This document shows, piece after piece, positions 1 to 8,043 of a DNA stretch of 46,829 nucleotides. The DNA comes from Janibacter corallicola NBRC 107790. GTDB taxonomy: Bacteria > Actinomycetota > Actinomycetes > Actinomycetales > Dermatophilaceae. Every line of letters begins with the position of its first letter. Positions within the stretch are counted from its first letter, which is position 1. The notes beneath the pieces are model-generated. The model was not told the origin of the DNA. It saw only the letters and a list, made by a program, of their open reading frames with translations, and ran no database searches. The stretch is from assembly GCF_001570965.1 (NCBI RefSeq), contig NZ_BCSR01000023.1:1-46829 (forward strand). The letters are read 5' to 3'. The position numbers and the translations under genes are program-made.

Positions 1-1
1 G

Positions 2-517
2 GGGCCGCCGCAGGTCGCCGGCCGGCGGGGCACCGCCTTCCACGCGTGGGTCGAGGAGCACTACGCGCGGGCGGGGCTGGTCGACCTGCTCGAGCTGCCC
101 GGCAGTGCCGACGAGGAGCTCGGGGACGTCGACCTGGCTCTGATGCAGCAGCGCTTCCTCGCCAGCGACTGGGCGGAGCGGGTGCCGTTGGACGTCGAGC
201 TGTCCCTGGAGACGGTGGTCGGCGGACACGCGGTCCGTGGCCGGGTCGACGCGGTCTTCGCCGACGAGGACGGCGGAGTCACCGTCGTGGACTGGAAGAC
301 CGGGCCGCCGCCGCGCGACCCGGACGAGGCCGCGGTGCGGGCGGTGCAGCTCTCGGCCTACCGGATCGCCTACGCCCGCTGGCGCGGCATCGACCCGGAG
401 CTGGTCCGGGGAGCGTTCTTCCACGCCTCGACCGGAGAGACGGTCCGGCCGCGGATGCTCGAGGAGGAGGCGTTGCTCGACGTCGTGGAACGGGGGCTCA
501 GCGGGACGGGTCGATGA
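2..517 (+). CDS. UvrD/RecB-like helicase-nuclease, C-terminal end (partial)
   Basis: The reading frame is open from the first bases of the window and ends in TGA, so only about the last 171 residues are present. They form a RecB-type PD-(D/E)XK nuclease domain: an entry helix with RRGTAFHAWVEEHY, then GRVDAVF (metal-binding Asp), VVDWKTG (the D-x-K core) and QLSAYR (the QxxxY motif). In actinobacteria such domains end the large UvrD-like DNA helicases (Rv3201c/Rv3202c type) that process DNA breaks, and the following nudC and uvrD2 genes fit that neighbourhood. The end overlaps the convergent gene by 20 bp. The helicase part lies outside the window, so the exact subfamily is inferred. Confidence 0.85.
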   Translation, partial: GPPQVAGRRGTAFHAWVEEHYARAGLVDLLELPGSADEELGDVDLALMQQRFLASDWAERVPLDVELSLETVVGGHAVRGRVDAVFADEDGGVTVVDWKTGPPPRDPDEAAVRAVQLSAYRIAYARWRGIDPELVRGAFFHASTGETVRPRMLEEEALLDVVERGLSGTGR

Positions 518-2015
518 CGTCGTCCGTGTCGTCCTCGACGAGCGGGGTGATCTCCTGGGTGTCGTGGTCATTCCCGCGCGCCGGCTGCCCGGACTCCGGC
601 TCGTCGGGCTCCGGTTCGTCGGGCTCCGACTGGTCCGGCGCGGCCGGGGTGATCCGTCCCGTCGCGCCCGGGGTCCCGGAGTCCTCGGCAGCTGCCGGCG
701 TCTCGTCCGCGGCGGGCGTCTCGGGCTCCTCGGGGTGTTCCGGCTCCTCGGCCGGCTCCGTCACGGCCACCGGGGTGGGCAGGTGCATGCCCTCGACCTC
801 GACGGCGTCCGAGTCGTCCTCCCCGTCCTCGGCGCCGGTGTCCTCCGCGGCCGGGTCCTCGGCGCTCGAGTGGTCGTCGGCCGGGTCCTGCGCGGCCGGG
901 TCCTCGACGCTCGGGTCGTCGTCCTCGGCCCCCGTGTCCTCGGCGGCCGTGCCGTCCCGCGGCTGCTCCGGCGACTCCTCGGGAGAGGAGGCGGCCCCCT
1001 TCGCCTCCGCGCCGGCCGCGGTCGCCCCGGCTGCCGCCGTCCCGGCGGTCCCCGGGGAGCCGGTGGCCTCGTCCCCGTCCGCCGGCTGCTCCTGCGGGGC
1101 CAGCTCCTCGTCGAGCTCGCGCAGCCGGGAGGCCTGGCGCTCGGCGCCGGTCTCGTCACCGGCGGCGATGACCGCCACGAGCGTGCGGGCCAGCTGCATC
1201 TGGTGGACCAGCCGGGCCCGCGTCAGCAGCCCGGCGTCCGGCCGCTCGATCCGCGCGTGCGCGTAGGACTCCAGGACGGTGTCGAGGGCCTCCGGCGAGA
1301 GCGCGCCGACCAGCTCCGCGAAGTCGTCCGCCGGGTCGGCCACCCGGGCCTCCTCCCAGCCGAGCAGCGCCTTGACGTCCGGCTCCTCCCCGTCGTCGGG
1401 GGTGGCCAGGATGCTGTGCTCGCCGACCGCGCCGTGGGTCGGGGTCGGGGTGAAGGACCACAGCTGCCGGTCCTGCAGATCGGACTCCCAGCGGTCGAGG
1501 AGCCGGGCGGGGACCCTCCCGGTGCCCGCAGCCCGGTCCAGATCGGCCAGCCGGCGGGTGCGGTGGGTCTCGGTGTCGTAGACGGGCACACCGGACTCCT
1601 CGTAGACGCCCGGCTCGAGGTTGTGCAGCTGCGCCAGGGTCCGGCCGATGCCGACCGCGAGGCGGGAACCGGCAGCGACGTCCTCGAGGAGGACCATCCG
1701 CCCGGTGAGGTAGGGATGCACGGCGGCCCGGCCCCCTTCGGGCAACGCCACCCAGCCCTTGACCGCCGGCACCGGCATCGTCAGGCGACGGGCGAGCAGC
1801 GAGAGCAGCGCCGCGGACTGCTCCAGCTGCGCCGACGCCGCGGCCGTGCGAGGGGAGCGGATCACCCACCGATGGTGGTCGTGGTCCTGGACGAAGGCCA
1901 CCTCGTAGGGGTCGAGTGCCCCCTGCGGCACGACTCCCTCGACGGAGGAGGGGTCGAGGCCGGACACGGCGGCGCTGGCCAGCGCGGCGAGGGCGAGTGG
2001 TCCACGGGAGGTCAC
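498..2015 (-). CDS. Degenerate aminoglycoside-phosphotransferase-like protein with long acidic tail
   Basis: About 505 residues from a GTG start; upstream AUG-type choices are poor. Residues 1 to about 320 look like a phosphotransferase (APH/maltokinase-like) fold, with a small N lobe and a central THGAVGEHSIL segment where active members have HGDxHxxN, and LLGWEEARVADPADDFAEL where they have a DW-type metal site followed by DPxxDLA. The catalytic Asp therefore reads Ala, and the metal Asp reads Gly, which suggests a pseudokinase. From about residue 330 the protein is a low-complexity tail rich in Glu, Asp, Pro and Ala, probably disordered. It lies divergent to nudC and converges on the helicase. 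The substrate or partner is unknown. Confidence 0.75.
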   Translation of the reverse strand: MTSRGPLALAALASAAVSGLDPSSVEGVVPQGALDPYEVAFVQDHDHHRWVIRSPRTAAASAQLEQSAALLSLLARRLTMPVPAVKGWVALPEGGRAAVHPYLTGRMVLLEDVAAGSRLAVGIGRTLAQLHNLEPGVYEESGVPVYDTETHRTRRLADLDRAAGTGRVPARLLDRWESDLQDRQLWSFTPTPTHGAVGEHSILATPDDGEEPDVKALLGWEEARVADPADDFAELVGALSPEALDTVLESYAHARIERPDAGLLTRARLVHQMQLARTLVAVIAAGDETGAERQASRLRELDEELAPQEQPADGDEATGSPGTAGTAAAGATAAGAEAKGAASSPEESPEQPRDGTAAEDTGAEDDDPSVEDPAAQDPADDHSSAEDPAAEDTGAEDGEDDSDAVEVEGMHLPTPVAVTEPAEEPEHPEEPETPAADETPAAAEDSGTPGATGRITPAAPDQSEPDEPEPDEPESGQPARGNDHDTQEITPLVEDDTDDVIDPSR

Positions 2016-2091
2016 GGCCCCCACCGTACGAGGAACCGGCGCCAGATGGCCGCAGCGACGCCCGGTGCCGGGCATCCGTACCGTGGGGAGG

Positions 2092-3018
2092 GTGGACCAC
2101 GACCCGATGCGCGACCTGCCTATGGCGACCTTCTCGCTGGATCGGGAGGGACCTGCCCGGGACCGGCCGGGCCGTCTGTCCGAGCTCCTCGGTGACCCCG
2201 ACACCCGGGTGCTCGAGCTCTCCGGGGACCGTGCCCGGACGAAGGGGGAGGCCCTCGCCCTGCGGGCGCCGCGGCCCGGCGACCTGGAGCAGCTGACGCT
2301 GCACCTCGGGAGCCACGACGGCACCGAGTACGTCGCGGTGTGCCGGCCCTGCCCGGAGGAGGAGGGCACGGAGGCCAGCCGCGAGGAACAGCTGGAGGAG
2401 GCCCCCTTCGCCTCGCTGCGTCGCGCGGCGAGCGGGCTCTCGGAGCTGGACGTGGCGCTCTTCACCACCGCCCTCGGCCTGGCGAACTGGCACCACCGGC
2501 ACCCGCGGTGCCCCCGCTGCGGCAACCCGACCGAGGTGGCCGCCGCCGGCTGGGTGCGCCGCTGCCCCCACGACGGGTCCGAGCACTACCCGCGCACCGA
2601 CCCTGCCGTCATCATGGCGGTCACCGACGCGCAGGACCGGCTGCTGCTGGCCCGCAACGTCAACTGGCCGGAGGGACGCTTCTCCGTCCTCGCGGGATTC
2701 GTCGAGCCGGGGGAGACCTTCGCCGGCGCCGTCGCGCGGGAGGTCGCCGAGGAGACCGGGGTGCAGGTCGCGGACGTGGAGTTCGTCGCCGACCAGCCCT
2801 GGCCCTTCCCGGCCTCGCTGATGATCGGCTGCGCCGCACGGGCCACGACGAGTGAGATCACCCCGCAGCCGGAGGAGATCGCCGAGGCCAGGTGGTTCAC
2901 GCGGGAGGAGTTCCTCTCGGACGTCGCCGCCGGGCGGGTCCTCACGGCCGGGCGGATGTCCATCGCAGCCCGCCTCATCGAGCGCTGGCTCGGGCGCCGA
3001 CTGGACCGGCTGGGGTGA
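2092..3018 (+). CDS. nudC: NAD(+) diphosphatase NudC
   Basis: NUDIX hydrolase that splits NAD(H), and in characterised homologues removes NAD caps from RNA. The middle holds a zinc ribbon, CPRCGNPTE followed about 12 residues later by RRCPHDG. The NUDIX box reads GFVEPGETFAGAVAREV then AEETGV, and it is followed by the NudC signature region DQPWPFPAS. The C-terminus keeps ARWFTREEF typical of the family. The start is unsure: GTG at 2092, GTG at 2065 and ATG at 2107 are all in frame, and no well-spaced Shine-Dalgarno sequence decides between them. It lies 47 bp before uvrD2, and the nudC-uvrD2 order is the same as in mycobacteria. Confidence 0.92.
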   Translation: MDHDPMRDLPMATFSLDREGPARDRPGRLSELLGDPDTRVLELSGDRARTKGEALALRAPRPGDLEQLTLHLGSHDGTEYVAVCRPCPEEEGTEASREEQLEEAPFASLRRAASGLSELDVALFTTALGLANWHHRHPRCPRCGNPTEVAAAGWVRRCPHDGSEHYPRTDPAVIMAVTDAQDRLLLARNVNWPEGRFSVLAGFVEPGETFAGAVAREVAEETGVQVADVEFVADQPWPFPASLMIGCAARATTSEITPQPEEIAEARWFTREEFLSDVAAGRVLTAGRMSIAARLIERWLGRRLDRLG

Positions 3019-3065
3019 CCGGCCCGGGCCTCGTCGGTGTCGGTCGCGGGTGAGACAGTGCACGG

Positions 3066-5222
3066 GTGAGCACCCCGGCCCTCCCGCAGTCCGCGGACCA
3101 GATCCTCGCCGCGCTCGATCCCGAGCAGCGCGAGGTCGCCGCGAACCCGAGCGGCCCCATGTGCGTGCTCGCCGGTGCGGGCACGGGCAAGACGCGCGCG
3201 ATCACCCACCGGATCGCCTACGGGGTGCACTCCGGTGCCTACGTGCCGCCGCGGGTGCTCGCCGTGACCTTCACCGCCCGGGCGGCCGGGGAGATGCGCA
3301 CCCGGCTGCGTGATCTCGGCGTCGCCGGCGTGCAGGCGCGCACCTTCCACTCCGCGGCGCTGCGTCAGCTGCACTACTTCTGGCCGCAGGCGATCGGCGG
3401 CGCGGCGCCGGAGATCCTCGGCCACAAGGCCCCGGCGGTCGGTGAGGCCGCGGCCCGGGTGGGGATGCGCCTGGACCGCAGCGAGCTGCGGGACGTGGCC
3501 GCCGAGATCGAGTGGTCCAAGGTCTCGCTGCTCACCCCGGAGACCTACCCGGAGGCCGCGCGGGCGGCGCGCCGGGAGCCGCCGGGCATGGACCCGACCG
3601 CGATGGCGCGGCTGATCTCGACCTACGAGGACGTCAAGGGGGAGCGCGGCGTCATCGACTTCGAGGACGTGCTGCTGCTGACCGTCGGCATCCTCGAGGA
3701 GCGGGAGGACATCGCGGCGACCGTGCGCTCCCAGTACCGCCACTTCGTCGTCGACGAGTACCAGGACGTCAACGCGCTGCAGCAGCGGCTGCTGGACCTG
3801 TGGCTCGGGGGCCGGGGCGACATCTGCGTCGTCGGCGACCCCGCCCAGACCATCTACTCCTTCACGGGGGCCACCCCGGAGCACCTGCTGCGTTTCGGCC
3901 GGACCCATCCCGGGGCCGAGACCGTGCGCCTCGTGCGCAACTACCGCTCCACCCCGGCGGTGCTCGGGCTGGCCAACCGGCTGCTCACCGACCCCTCCGG
4001 CGGGCGCCGGCACGGGTCCGTGGAGCTCGTGGCCCAGCGCGAAGGGGACAGCTCGGCTTCCCGACCGCGGCTCACCGCCCTCGACGACGACCCCGCCGAG
4101 GCGGCGTGGGTCGCCGAGCGGATCGGTGAGCTCGTCGAGCAGGGGAGGCCGCTGCGCGAAATCGCGGTGCTCTTCCGGACCAACGGGCAGTCGGAGGGCT
4201 TCGAGTCCGCGCTCACCGACGCCGGCATCCCCTACCTCGTGCGCGGCGGCGAGCGCTTCTTCTCCCGCAAGGAGGTGCGCGAGGCGGTGCTGCTGCTGCG
4301 CGGCGCCGCCCGCACCGACGACGGGAGCAAGCCGCTGCCCGCCCTCGTCGAGGACGTCCTCGGCGGCATGGGCTGGCAGCCGGAGGCGCCCGCCGGCAGC
4401 GGCGCCGTGCGGGCCCGCTGGGAGTCCCTCAAGGCGCTCGTCGACCTCGCCGGCCGGCTCGCCGCCAACCACCCGCAGGCCCGGTTGCCGGAGCTGGTGG
4501 GGGAGCTGGACGAGCGGGCCGCCGCCCAGCACGCGCCGGACGTCGAGGGCGTCACGCTCGCCTCGTTGCACGCCGCCAAGGGGCTGGAGTGGGACGTCGT
4601 CTTCCTCGCGGGCTGCTCCGACGGGCTGCTGCCGATCGTCATGGCCGAGGGCGCCGAGGAGATCGAGGAGGAGCGGCGCCTCATGTACGTCGGCGTCACC
4701 CGTGCCCGCGACGTGCTGCACCTGTCCTGGTCGCGGGCCCGCACCCCGGGCGCGCGCGCCAGCCGCCGGGTCAGCCGCTTCCTCGACCAGACCAGCGGCA
4801 TCCTCGGTGAGGGCGCGCGCTCACAGCCCAAGGGCTCCCGCTCCCGCTCCCGCGGCCGGCTCAAGGGCGCCCGCCCCCGGTCCTGCAAGGGCTGCGGCAG
4901 CGAGCTCGTCACCGCCGCGGAGCGGGCCTCCGGGCGCTGCGCGAACTGCCCGCCCGGCTATGACGAGGCGACCTTCGAGCGGCTGCGCGCCTGGCGTCTG
5001 GCGGTCTCGAGGGCGGCCTCCGTGCCCGCCTTCGTCGTCTTCACCGATGCCACCCTCGAGGCCATCGCCGAGGCCGAGCCCGGCGGTCAGCGCGAGCTCT
5101 CCGCTATAAGCGGCGTCGGCCCCCGCAAGCTCTCCCTCTACGCCGACCAGGTGCTCGCGGTCGTCGCCGGCGCGGACCCCGACGAGGTCGTGCGTTCGGC
5201 GAGCGGTGACCCCGAGGCCTGA
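3066..5222 (+). CDS. uvrD2: ATP-dependent DNA helicase UvrD2
   Basis: SF1A 3'-5' DNA helicase of 718 residues. Walker A is AGAGTGKTR near residue 36, Walker B is VVDEYQDVN, and further helicase motifs are GDPAQTIYSF, VRNYRSTP, SLHAAKGLEWDVVFL and EERRLMYVGVTRAR. After a basic Ser/Arg linker a tetracysteine motif (CKGCG then CANC) is followed by an HRDC domain ending in SAISGVGPRKLSLY. This helicase, Cys4, HRDC order is the known UvrD2 layout in mycobacteria. It is a DNA repair or replication motor. GTG start; it is followed directly by the whiB7 leader, as in mycobacteria. Confidence 0.95.
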   Translation: MSTPALPQSADQILAALDPEQREVAANPSGPMCVLAGAGTGKTRAITHRIAYGVHSGAYVPPRVLAVTFTARAAGEMRTRLRDLGVAGVQARTFHSAALRQLHYFWPQAIGGAAPEILGHKAPAVGEAAARVGMRLDRSELRDVAAEIEWSKVSLLTPETYPEAARAARREPPGMDPTAMARLISTYEDVKGERGVIDFEDVLLLTVGILEEREDIAATVRSQYRHFVVDEYQDVNALQQRLLDLWLGGRGDICVVGDPAQTIYSFTGATPEHLLRFGRTHPGAETVRLVRNYRSTPAVLGLANRLLTDPSGGRRHGSVELVAQREGDSSASRPRLTALDDDPAEAAWVAERIGELVEQGRPLREIAVLFRTNGQSEGFESALTDAGIPYLVRGGERFFSRKEVREAVLLLRGAARTDDGSKPLPALVEDVLGGMGWQPEAPAGSGAVRARWESLKALVDLAGRLAANHPQARLPELVGELDERAAAQHAPDVEGVTLASLHAAKGLEWDVVFLAGCSDGLLPIVMAEGAEEIEEERRLMYVGVTRARDVLHLSWSRARTPGARASRRVSRFLDQTSGILGEGARSQPKGSRSRSRGRLKGARPRSCKGCGSELVTAAERASGRCANCPPGYDEATFERLRAWRLAVSRAASVPAFVVFTDATLEAIAEAEPGGQRELSAISGVGPRKLSLYADQVLAVVAGADPDEVVRSASGDPEA

Positions 5223-5253
5223 GGCCGTTCGGCGACGTTGACCAAACTCGGAC

Positions 5254-5293
5254 ATTAATTCGGTGGCGCGCCCTCCCCGACGTGGTCTAGGTT
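5254..5293 (+). promoter_or_regulatory. Candidate WhiB7-type promoter of whiB7
   Basis: An AT-rich tract ATTAATT (5254-5260) stands out in otherwise GC-rich DNA. It sits a few bases before the expected -35 region (about 5265-5270), and a -10-like TAGGTT is at 5288-5293. WhiB7 is known to bind with the primary sigma factor and use its AT-hook on an AT-rich patch just upstream of the -35, including at its own promoter. The arrangement matches that model. The start site is inferred, not seen. Confidence 0.6.
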
Positions 5294-5360
5294 GTTTCTT
5301 GTCCGTCGGAGCGCAGTTGCGTGATCCGAGCAGAGCGCGAACGAGAGGAGGGCAGGACCG

Positions 5361-5528
5361 ATGAAGAACATCACGATGATCGCCACCGCGACTACCCCTG
5401 CCCTCGTGCCCTTCGCCGCTGTCGTCGGCGATGCCGTCGGCAGCTTCGTCGCTCGTGACCGGTTTGCGGTCATCGACCCGACGTCTGCCACGTTCGTGGA
5501 CCCGCGCCCCGCAGGACCTCCTCTCTAG
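5361..5528 (+). CDS. whiB7 leader upstream ORF (55 codons)
   Basis: This short ORF begins at an ATG preceded by AGGAGGG at 5346-5352, eight bases away, and ends with TAG at 5526-5528. The peptide starts MKNITMIATATTPALVP and ends in a Pro-rich PRPAGPPL. It lies between the whiB7 promoter and the leader terminator. In mycobacteria and Streptomyces, translation of such a uORF controls whiB7: impaired ribosomes let transcription pass the terminator. The segment CCGCG at 5502-5506, near the uORF end, could pair with CGCGG at 5561-5565 in the terminator stem, giving a possible antiterminator. The coding claim rests on the strong ribosome site and position; the pairing is inference. Confidence 0.75.
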   Translation: MKNITMIATATTPALVPFAAVVGDAVGSFVARDRFAVIDPTSATFVDPRPAGPPL

Positions 5529-5556
5529 ACGAGACCACTGGTCCTCACTTCTTGTC

Positions 5557-5593
5557 AGGCCGCGGCTTCCCGAACACGGGAACCGCGGCCTTT
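5557..5593 (+). terminator. Intrinsic terminator (attenuator) in whiB7 leader
   Basis: A strong hairpin with arms AGGCCGCGGCTTCCCG and CGGGAACCGCGGCCTTT around an ACA-rich loop is followed by a short T run. It lies 28 bp after the uORF stop and 62 bp before whiB7, where a default transcription stop is expected for ribosome-dependent attenuation. The T run is short (TTT then GTCGTG), so efficiency is uncertain. Confidence 0.85.
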
Positions 5594-5655
5594 GTCGTGT
5601 CCCACCCCGTCCCGACACCACACATTTTCTCGAGATCACCACAGGAGACCCCGAC

Positions 5656-5925
5656 GTGACGACGATGACCAGCCACCCACCCATACGGGCAGTGACGCCC
5701 TGCCAGCGCGAGGAGCCGGAGATCTGGTTCTCCCAGACCCCGTCCGGCGTCGAGTACGCCAAGGCGCTCTGCCTGGACTGCCCCTTCAGGACCGCCTGCC
5801 TCGAAGGCGCCCTCGAGCGCCGTGAGCCGTGGGGTGTCTGGGGCGGCGAGCTCTTCGAGCAGGGAGTGGTCCGTCCCCGCAAGCGGCCCCGCGGCCGCCC
5901 CCGCAAGTACCCGCTGTCCGCCTGA
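5656..5925 (+). CDS. whiB7: Transcriptional regulator WhiB7
   Basis: An 89-residue iron-sulfur regulator that activates intrinsic antibiotic-resistance genes together with the primary sigma factor. The four cluster cysteines are Cys16 and Cys39, Cys42, Cys48 (CLDCPFRTAC). The tryptophan/glycine turn GVWGGE is at residues 60-65, and the C-terminal AT-hook PRGRPRK at about 78-84 separates WhiB7 from other Wbl proteins. The GTG start is chosen because AGGAGA lies eight bases upstream; an in-frame ATG follows three codons later. The gene sits between uvrD2 and an ABC1 kinase as in mycobacteria, behind a full uORF/terminator leader, which supports the orthology. Confidence 0.95.
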   Translation: MTTMTSHPPIRAVTPCQREEPEIWFSQTPSGVEYAKALCLDCPFRTACLEGALERREPWGVWGGELFEQGVVRPRKRPRGRPRKYPLSA

Positions 5926-5951
5926 GCCGAGACGAGAAGGAGGTGACCGAC

Positions 5952-6092
5952 ATGAAGTTCTTCGACCGCTCCGTCCTGCGACGGGCCGTCCGTCCGCTGG
6001 AGTACTCGCCCGAGGTGGACGAGCACCTGGCGGAGGCCCTCGCGCAGCGCGAGCGCCACGTGCCCCACAGCGCACACCTGTTCGTGCGATGA
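5952..6092 (+). CDS. Small protein (46 aa) downstream of whiB7
   Basis: I do not recognise this family. It has one of the best ribosome sites in the window (AAGGAGGTGA at 5937-5946) and an ATG five bases on. The peptide starts MKFFDRSVLRRAVRPLEYSP, is rich in charged residues and has several His residues near the end (HVPHSAHLF). There is no signal peptide, membrane segment or cysteine. It starts 26 bp after whiB7 and its TGA overlaps the next ATG by four bases (ATGA), so the three genes probably form one operon and could share WhiB7 control. Function unknown. Confidence 0.75.
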   Translation: MKFFDRSVLRRAVRPLEYSPEVDEHLAEALAQRERHVPHSAHLFVR

Positions 6093-6703
6093 GTGGCAGG
6101 CTGGGGGCCATGGCCTCCCCGCAGCTGCAGATCGCCCAGGACGAGACCGCCGACGCGCTCCTCGCCACCGACCCCTTCGCGCTCCTGACCGGGATGCTGC
6201 TCGACCAGCAGTTCCCCATGGAGCGGGCCTTCGCCGGCCCCGCGAAGATCAAGGAGCGCTTCGGCGGTCTCGACCCGGCGGCCATCGCGGCCGCCGACCC
6301 CGAGGAGTTCGCCGACCTCTGCGCGACCCCGCCGGCCGTGCACCGGTACGGCCGGTCGATGGCCGGCCGCATCCAGTCCCTGGCGACCATCGTGCGCGAC
6401 GAGTACGACGGTCGGGCCGAGCGGATCTGGACCACCGCCGCCGACACCACCCAGCTGCTGGCCCGCCTGAAGGCGCTGCCCGGCTTCGGTGACCAGAAGG
6501 CACGCATCTTCGCCGCCCTGCTCGGCAAGCAGCTCGGCGTGCGCCCCGACGGCTGGCGCGAGGCCATCGGACCCTACGCCGAGGAGGGGTCCCACCGCTC
6601 GGTCGCCGACGTCGTCGACGAGACCTCGCTGCTCGAGGTCCGCGAGTACAAGAAGGCCGCCAAGGCCAGGGCGAAGGCCGAGAAGGCCGCGAAGGGCACG
6701 TGA
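6089..6703 (+). CDS. HhH-GPD-type base excision repair protein
   Basis: About 204 residues with an all-helical DNA glycosylase-like fold. The helix-hairpin-helix core reads LPGFGDQKARIFAALLG and is preceded by the LLDQQFPMERA helix seen in the HhH-GPD family. Family members excise damaged bases, but I see no iron-sulfur cysteine cluster and cannot name the lesion. The C-terminus is a Lys/Ala-rich basic tail. The start is the ATG overlapping the previous stop (ATGA); an in-frame ATG seven codons later is an alternative. Translational coupling to the 46-aa gene is likely. Confidence 0.85.
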   Translation: MSGRLGAMASPQLQIAQDETADALLATDPFALLTGMLLDQQFPMERAFAGPAKIKERFGGLDPAAIAAADPEEFADLCATPPAVHRYGRSMAGRIQSLATIVRDEYDGRAERIWTTAADTTQLLARLKALPGFGDQKARIFAALLGKQLGVRPDGWREAIGPYAEEGSHRSVADVVDETSLLEVREYKKAAKARAKAEKAAKGT

Positions 6704-6723
6704 ACGGGCGCCCCCTTCGCGGA

Positions 6724-8043
6724 CTATGAGCGGGGCTCGGCGAAGCCGGGCAGGTGACGCTCCATCGATGCCCGGGGCGCGACCGTGGCACCGAGCTGGC
6801 AGAGGACCCCGGTCGTGCCGAGGATGACGCGGTGGACGAGGGCGTACTCGCGCGGCATGTTCATCCGCATCCCGGTGGCGAACTCCGGGGTCCGCACGTC
6901 GGTGAAGCCCTGCGTCGCCTCCCGCATCCACTCCCGGCTGAAGTGGTGGGTCGGGGCGCGCAGCGGCTCGGCGAAGGGGGCGAGATACGCGATCACGTCC
7001 GCCGGCTCGACCTCGATGCCGGGCAGGACGAAGCCCGCCTGCGCCAGTCCCTCCAGGGCCGCCTCGCCGTCGCCGTCGAGCACGGTGCGGGCCACCCGTC
7101 CGACGACCGGGGGGATGCCCTCGGGCAGGTGCGCCACCGCGCCGTAGTCGAGCACGCCGAGCCGCCCGTCGCGAGTCAGCCGGAAGTTGCCCGGGTGCGG
7201 GTCGGCGTGCATCAGCCCCAGCCGCCCCGGCCCCGAGAGCACGAAGTCCAGGTAGAGCTGCCCCACCCGGTCGCGCACGTCCTGCTCGCCCTCCCGGATG
7301 ACCTGGCTGAGCGGCGCCCCACCGAGCCACTCGCCGACGAGCACGTGCGGTGTCTGCAGCACGACGTCGGGCACGGCCACGTCGGGGTCGTCGCGGAAGG
7401 CCTCGGCGAAACGGCGCTGGCTCTGCGCCTCGAGCCCGTAGTCCAGCTCCTCGTCGGCCGCGGCGAGCAGCTCCTCGGTGACCGGCTTGATGTCCAGCGC
7501 GGGCATCCACGCCGTGGCCACCCGCGCCAGCCGGGCGATCTGGCGCAGGTCGCTGCGCAGCGCGCGGTCCGCCCCCGGGTACTGCACCTTGACCGCGACG
7601 AGTCTCCCGTCGGCGGTGCGCCCGCGGTGGACCTGACCGATGGAGGCGGCCGCGACCGGCTCGTCCTCGAGCGCGGGCAGCTCCTCGCGCCAGCGCCGGC
7701 CGAGATCACCGGTGAGGACCTCGTGGACCTCCGCCGTCGACATCGGCGGCGCGGCCTCCTGGAGGCGCACGAGCATCTCCCGGTAGGGCTCGACCATGTC
7801 CTCGGGCATCGCCGCCTCGAGGACGGAGAGCGCCTGGCCGACCTTCATCGCCCCACCCTTGAGCGAGCCGAGCACCTCGAAGAGCTGCTCGGCGGTCTGC
7901 CGCTGGATGTCGGCGTCCACCGACTCGGTGGACGCGCCGCCGAGCCGCCGCCCGAGCCCGCGGGCGCTGCGCCCGGCGTACCCGAGCGGGAGCGAGGCGA
8001 GCCGGGCGGCACGCCTGGCAGGGCCTCCGGGGATCTGTGTCAC
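6724..8043 (-). CDS. ABC1/UbiB-family atypical kinase
   Basis: About 439 residues, GTG start, the Rv3197-type protein next to whiB7 in many actinobacteria. Diagnostic motifs are MKVGQ (KxGQ), the Ala-rich loop AAASIGQVHRG that replaces the Gly loop, VAVKVQYPG with the ATP Lys, the catalytic loop HADPHPGNF and the metal motif LDYGAVAHL. UbiB/ABC1 proteins bind ATP and act on lipids or quinones; Rv3197 has been linked to macrolide resistance in mycobacteria. It overlaps the upstream gene by four bases, so the two are probably co-transcribed. All kinase-like motifs are intact. Confidence 0.92.
   Translation of the reverse strand: MTQIPGGPARRAARLASLPLGYAGRSARGLGRRLGGASTESVDADIQRQTAEQLFEVLGSLKGGAMKVGQALSVLEAAMPEDMVEPYREMLVRLQEAAPPMSTAEVHEVLTGDLGRRWREELPALEDEPVAAASIGQVHRGRTADGRLVAVKVQYPGADRALRSDLRQIARLARVATAWMPALDIKPVTEELLAAADEELDYGLEAQSQRRFAEAFRDDPDVAVPDVVLQTPHVLVGEWLGGAPLSQVIREGEQDVRDRVGQLYLDFVLSGPGRLGLMHADPHPGNFRLTRDGRLGVLDYGAVAHLPEGIPPVVGRVARTVLDGDGEAALEGLAQAGFVLPGIEVEPADVIAYLAPFAEPLRAPTHHFSREWMREATQGFTDVRTPEFATGMRMNMPREYALVHRVILGTTGVLCQLGATVAPRASMERHLPGFAEPRS

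Noticed and set aside
3040-3066. GTGCAC at 3059 as a fifth 77-bp element
   Set aside because: Only the six-base end matches; GGTAGT and AGATGCACCAG are missing.
2340-4129. Long alternative-frame ORFs inside nudC and uvrD2
   Set aside because: Arg/Gly/Pro/Ala-rich translations are typical shadows of high-GC genes, and the real frames carry all family motifs.
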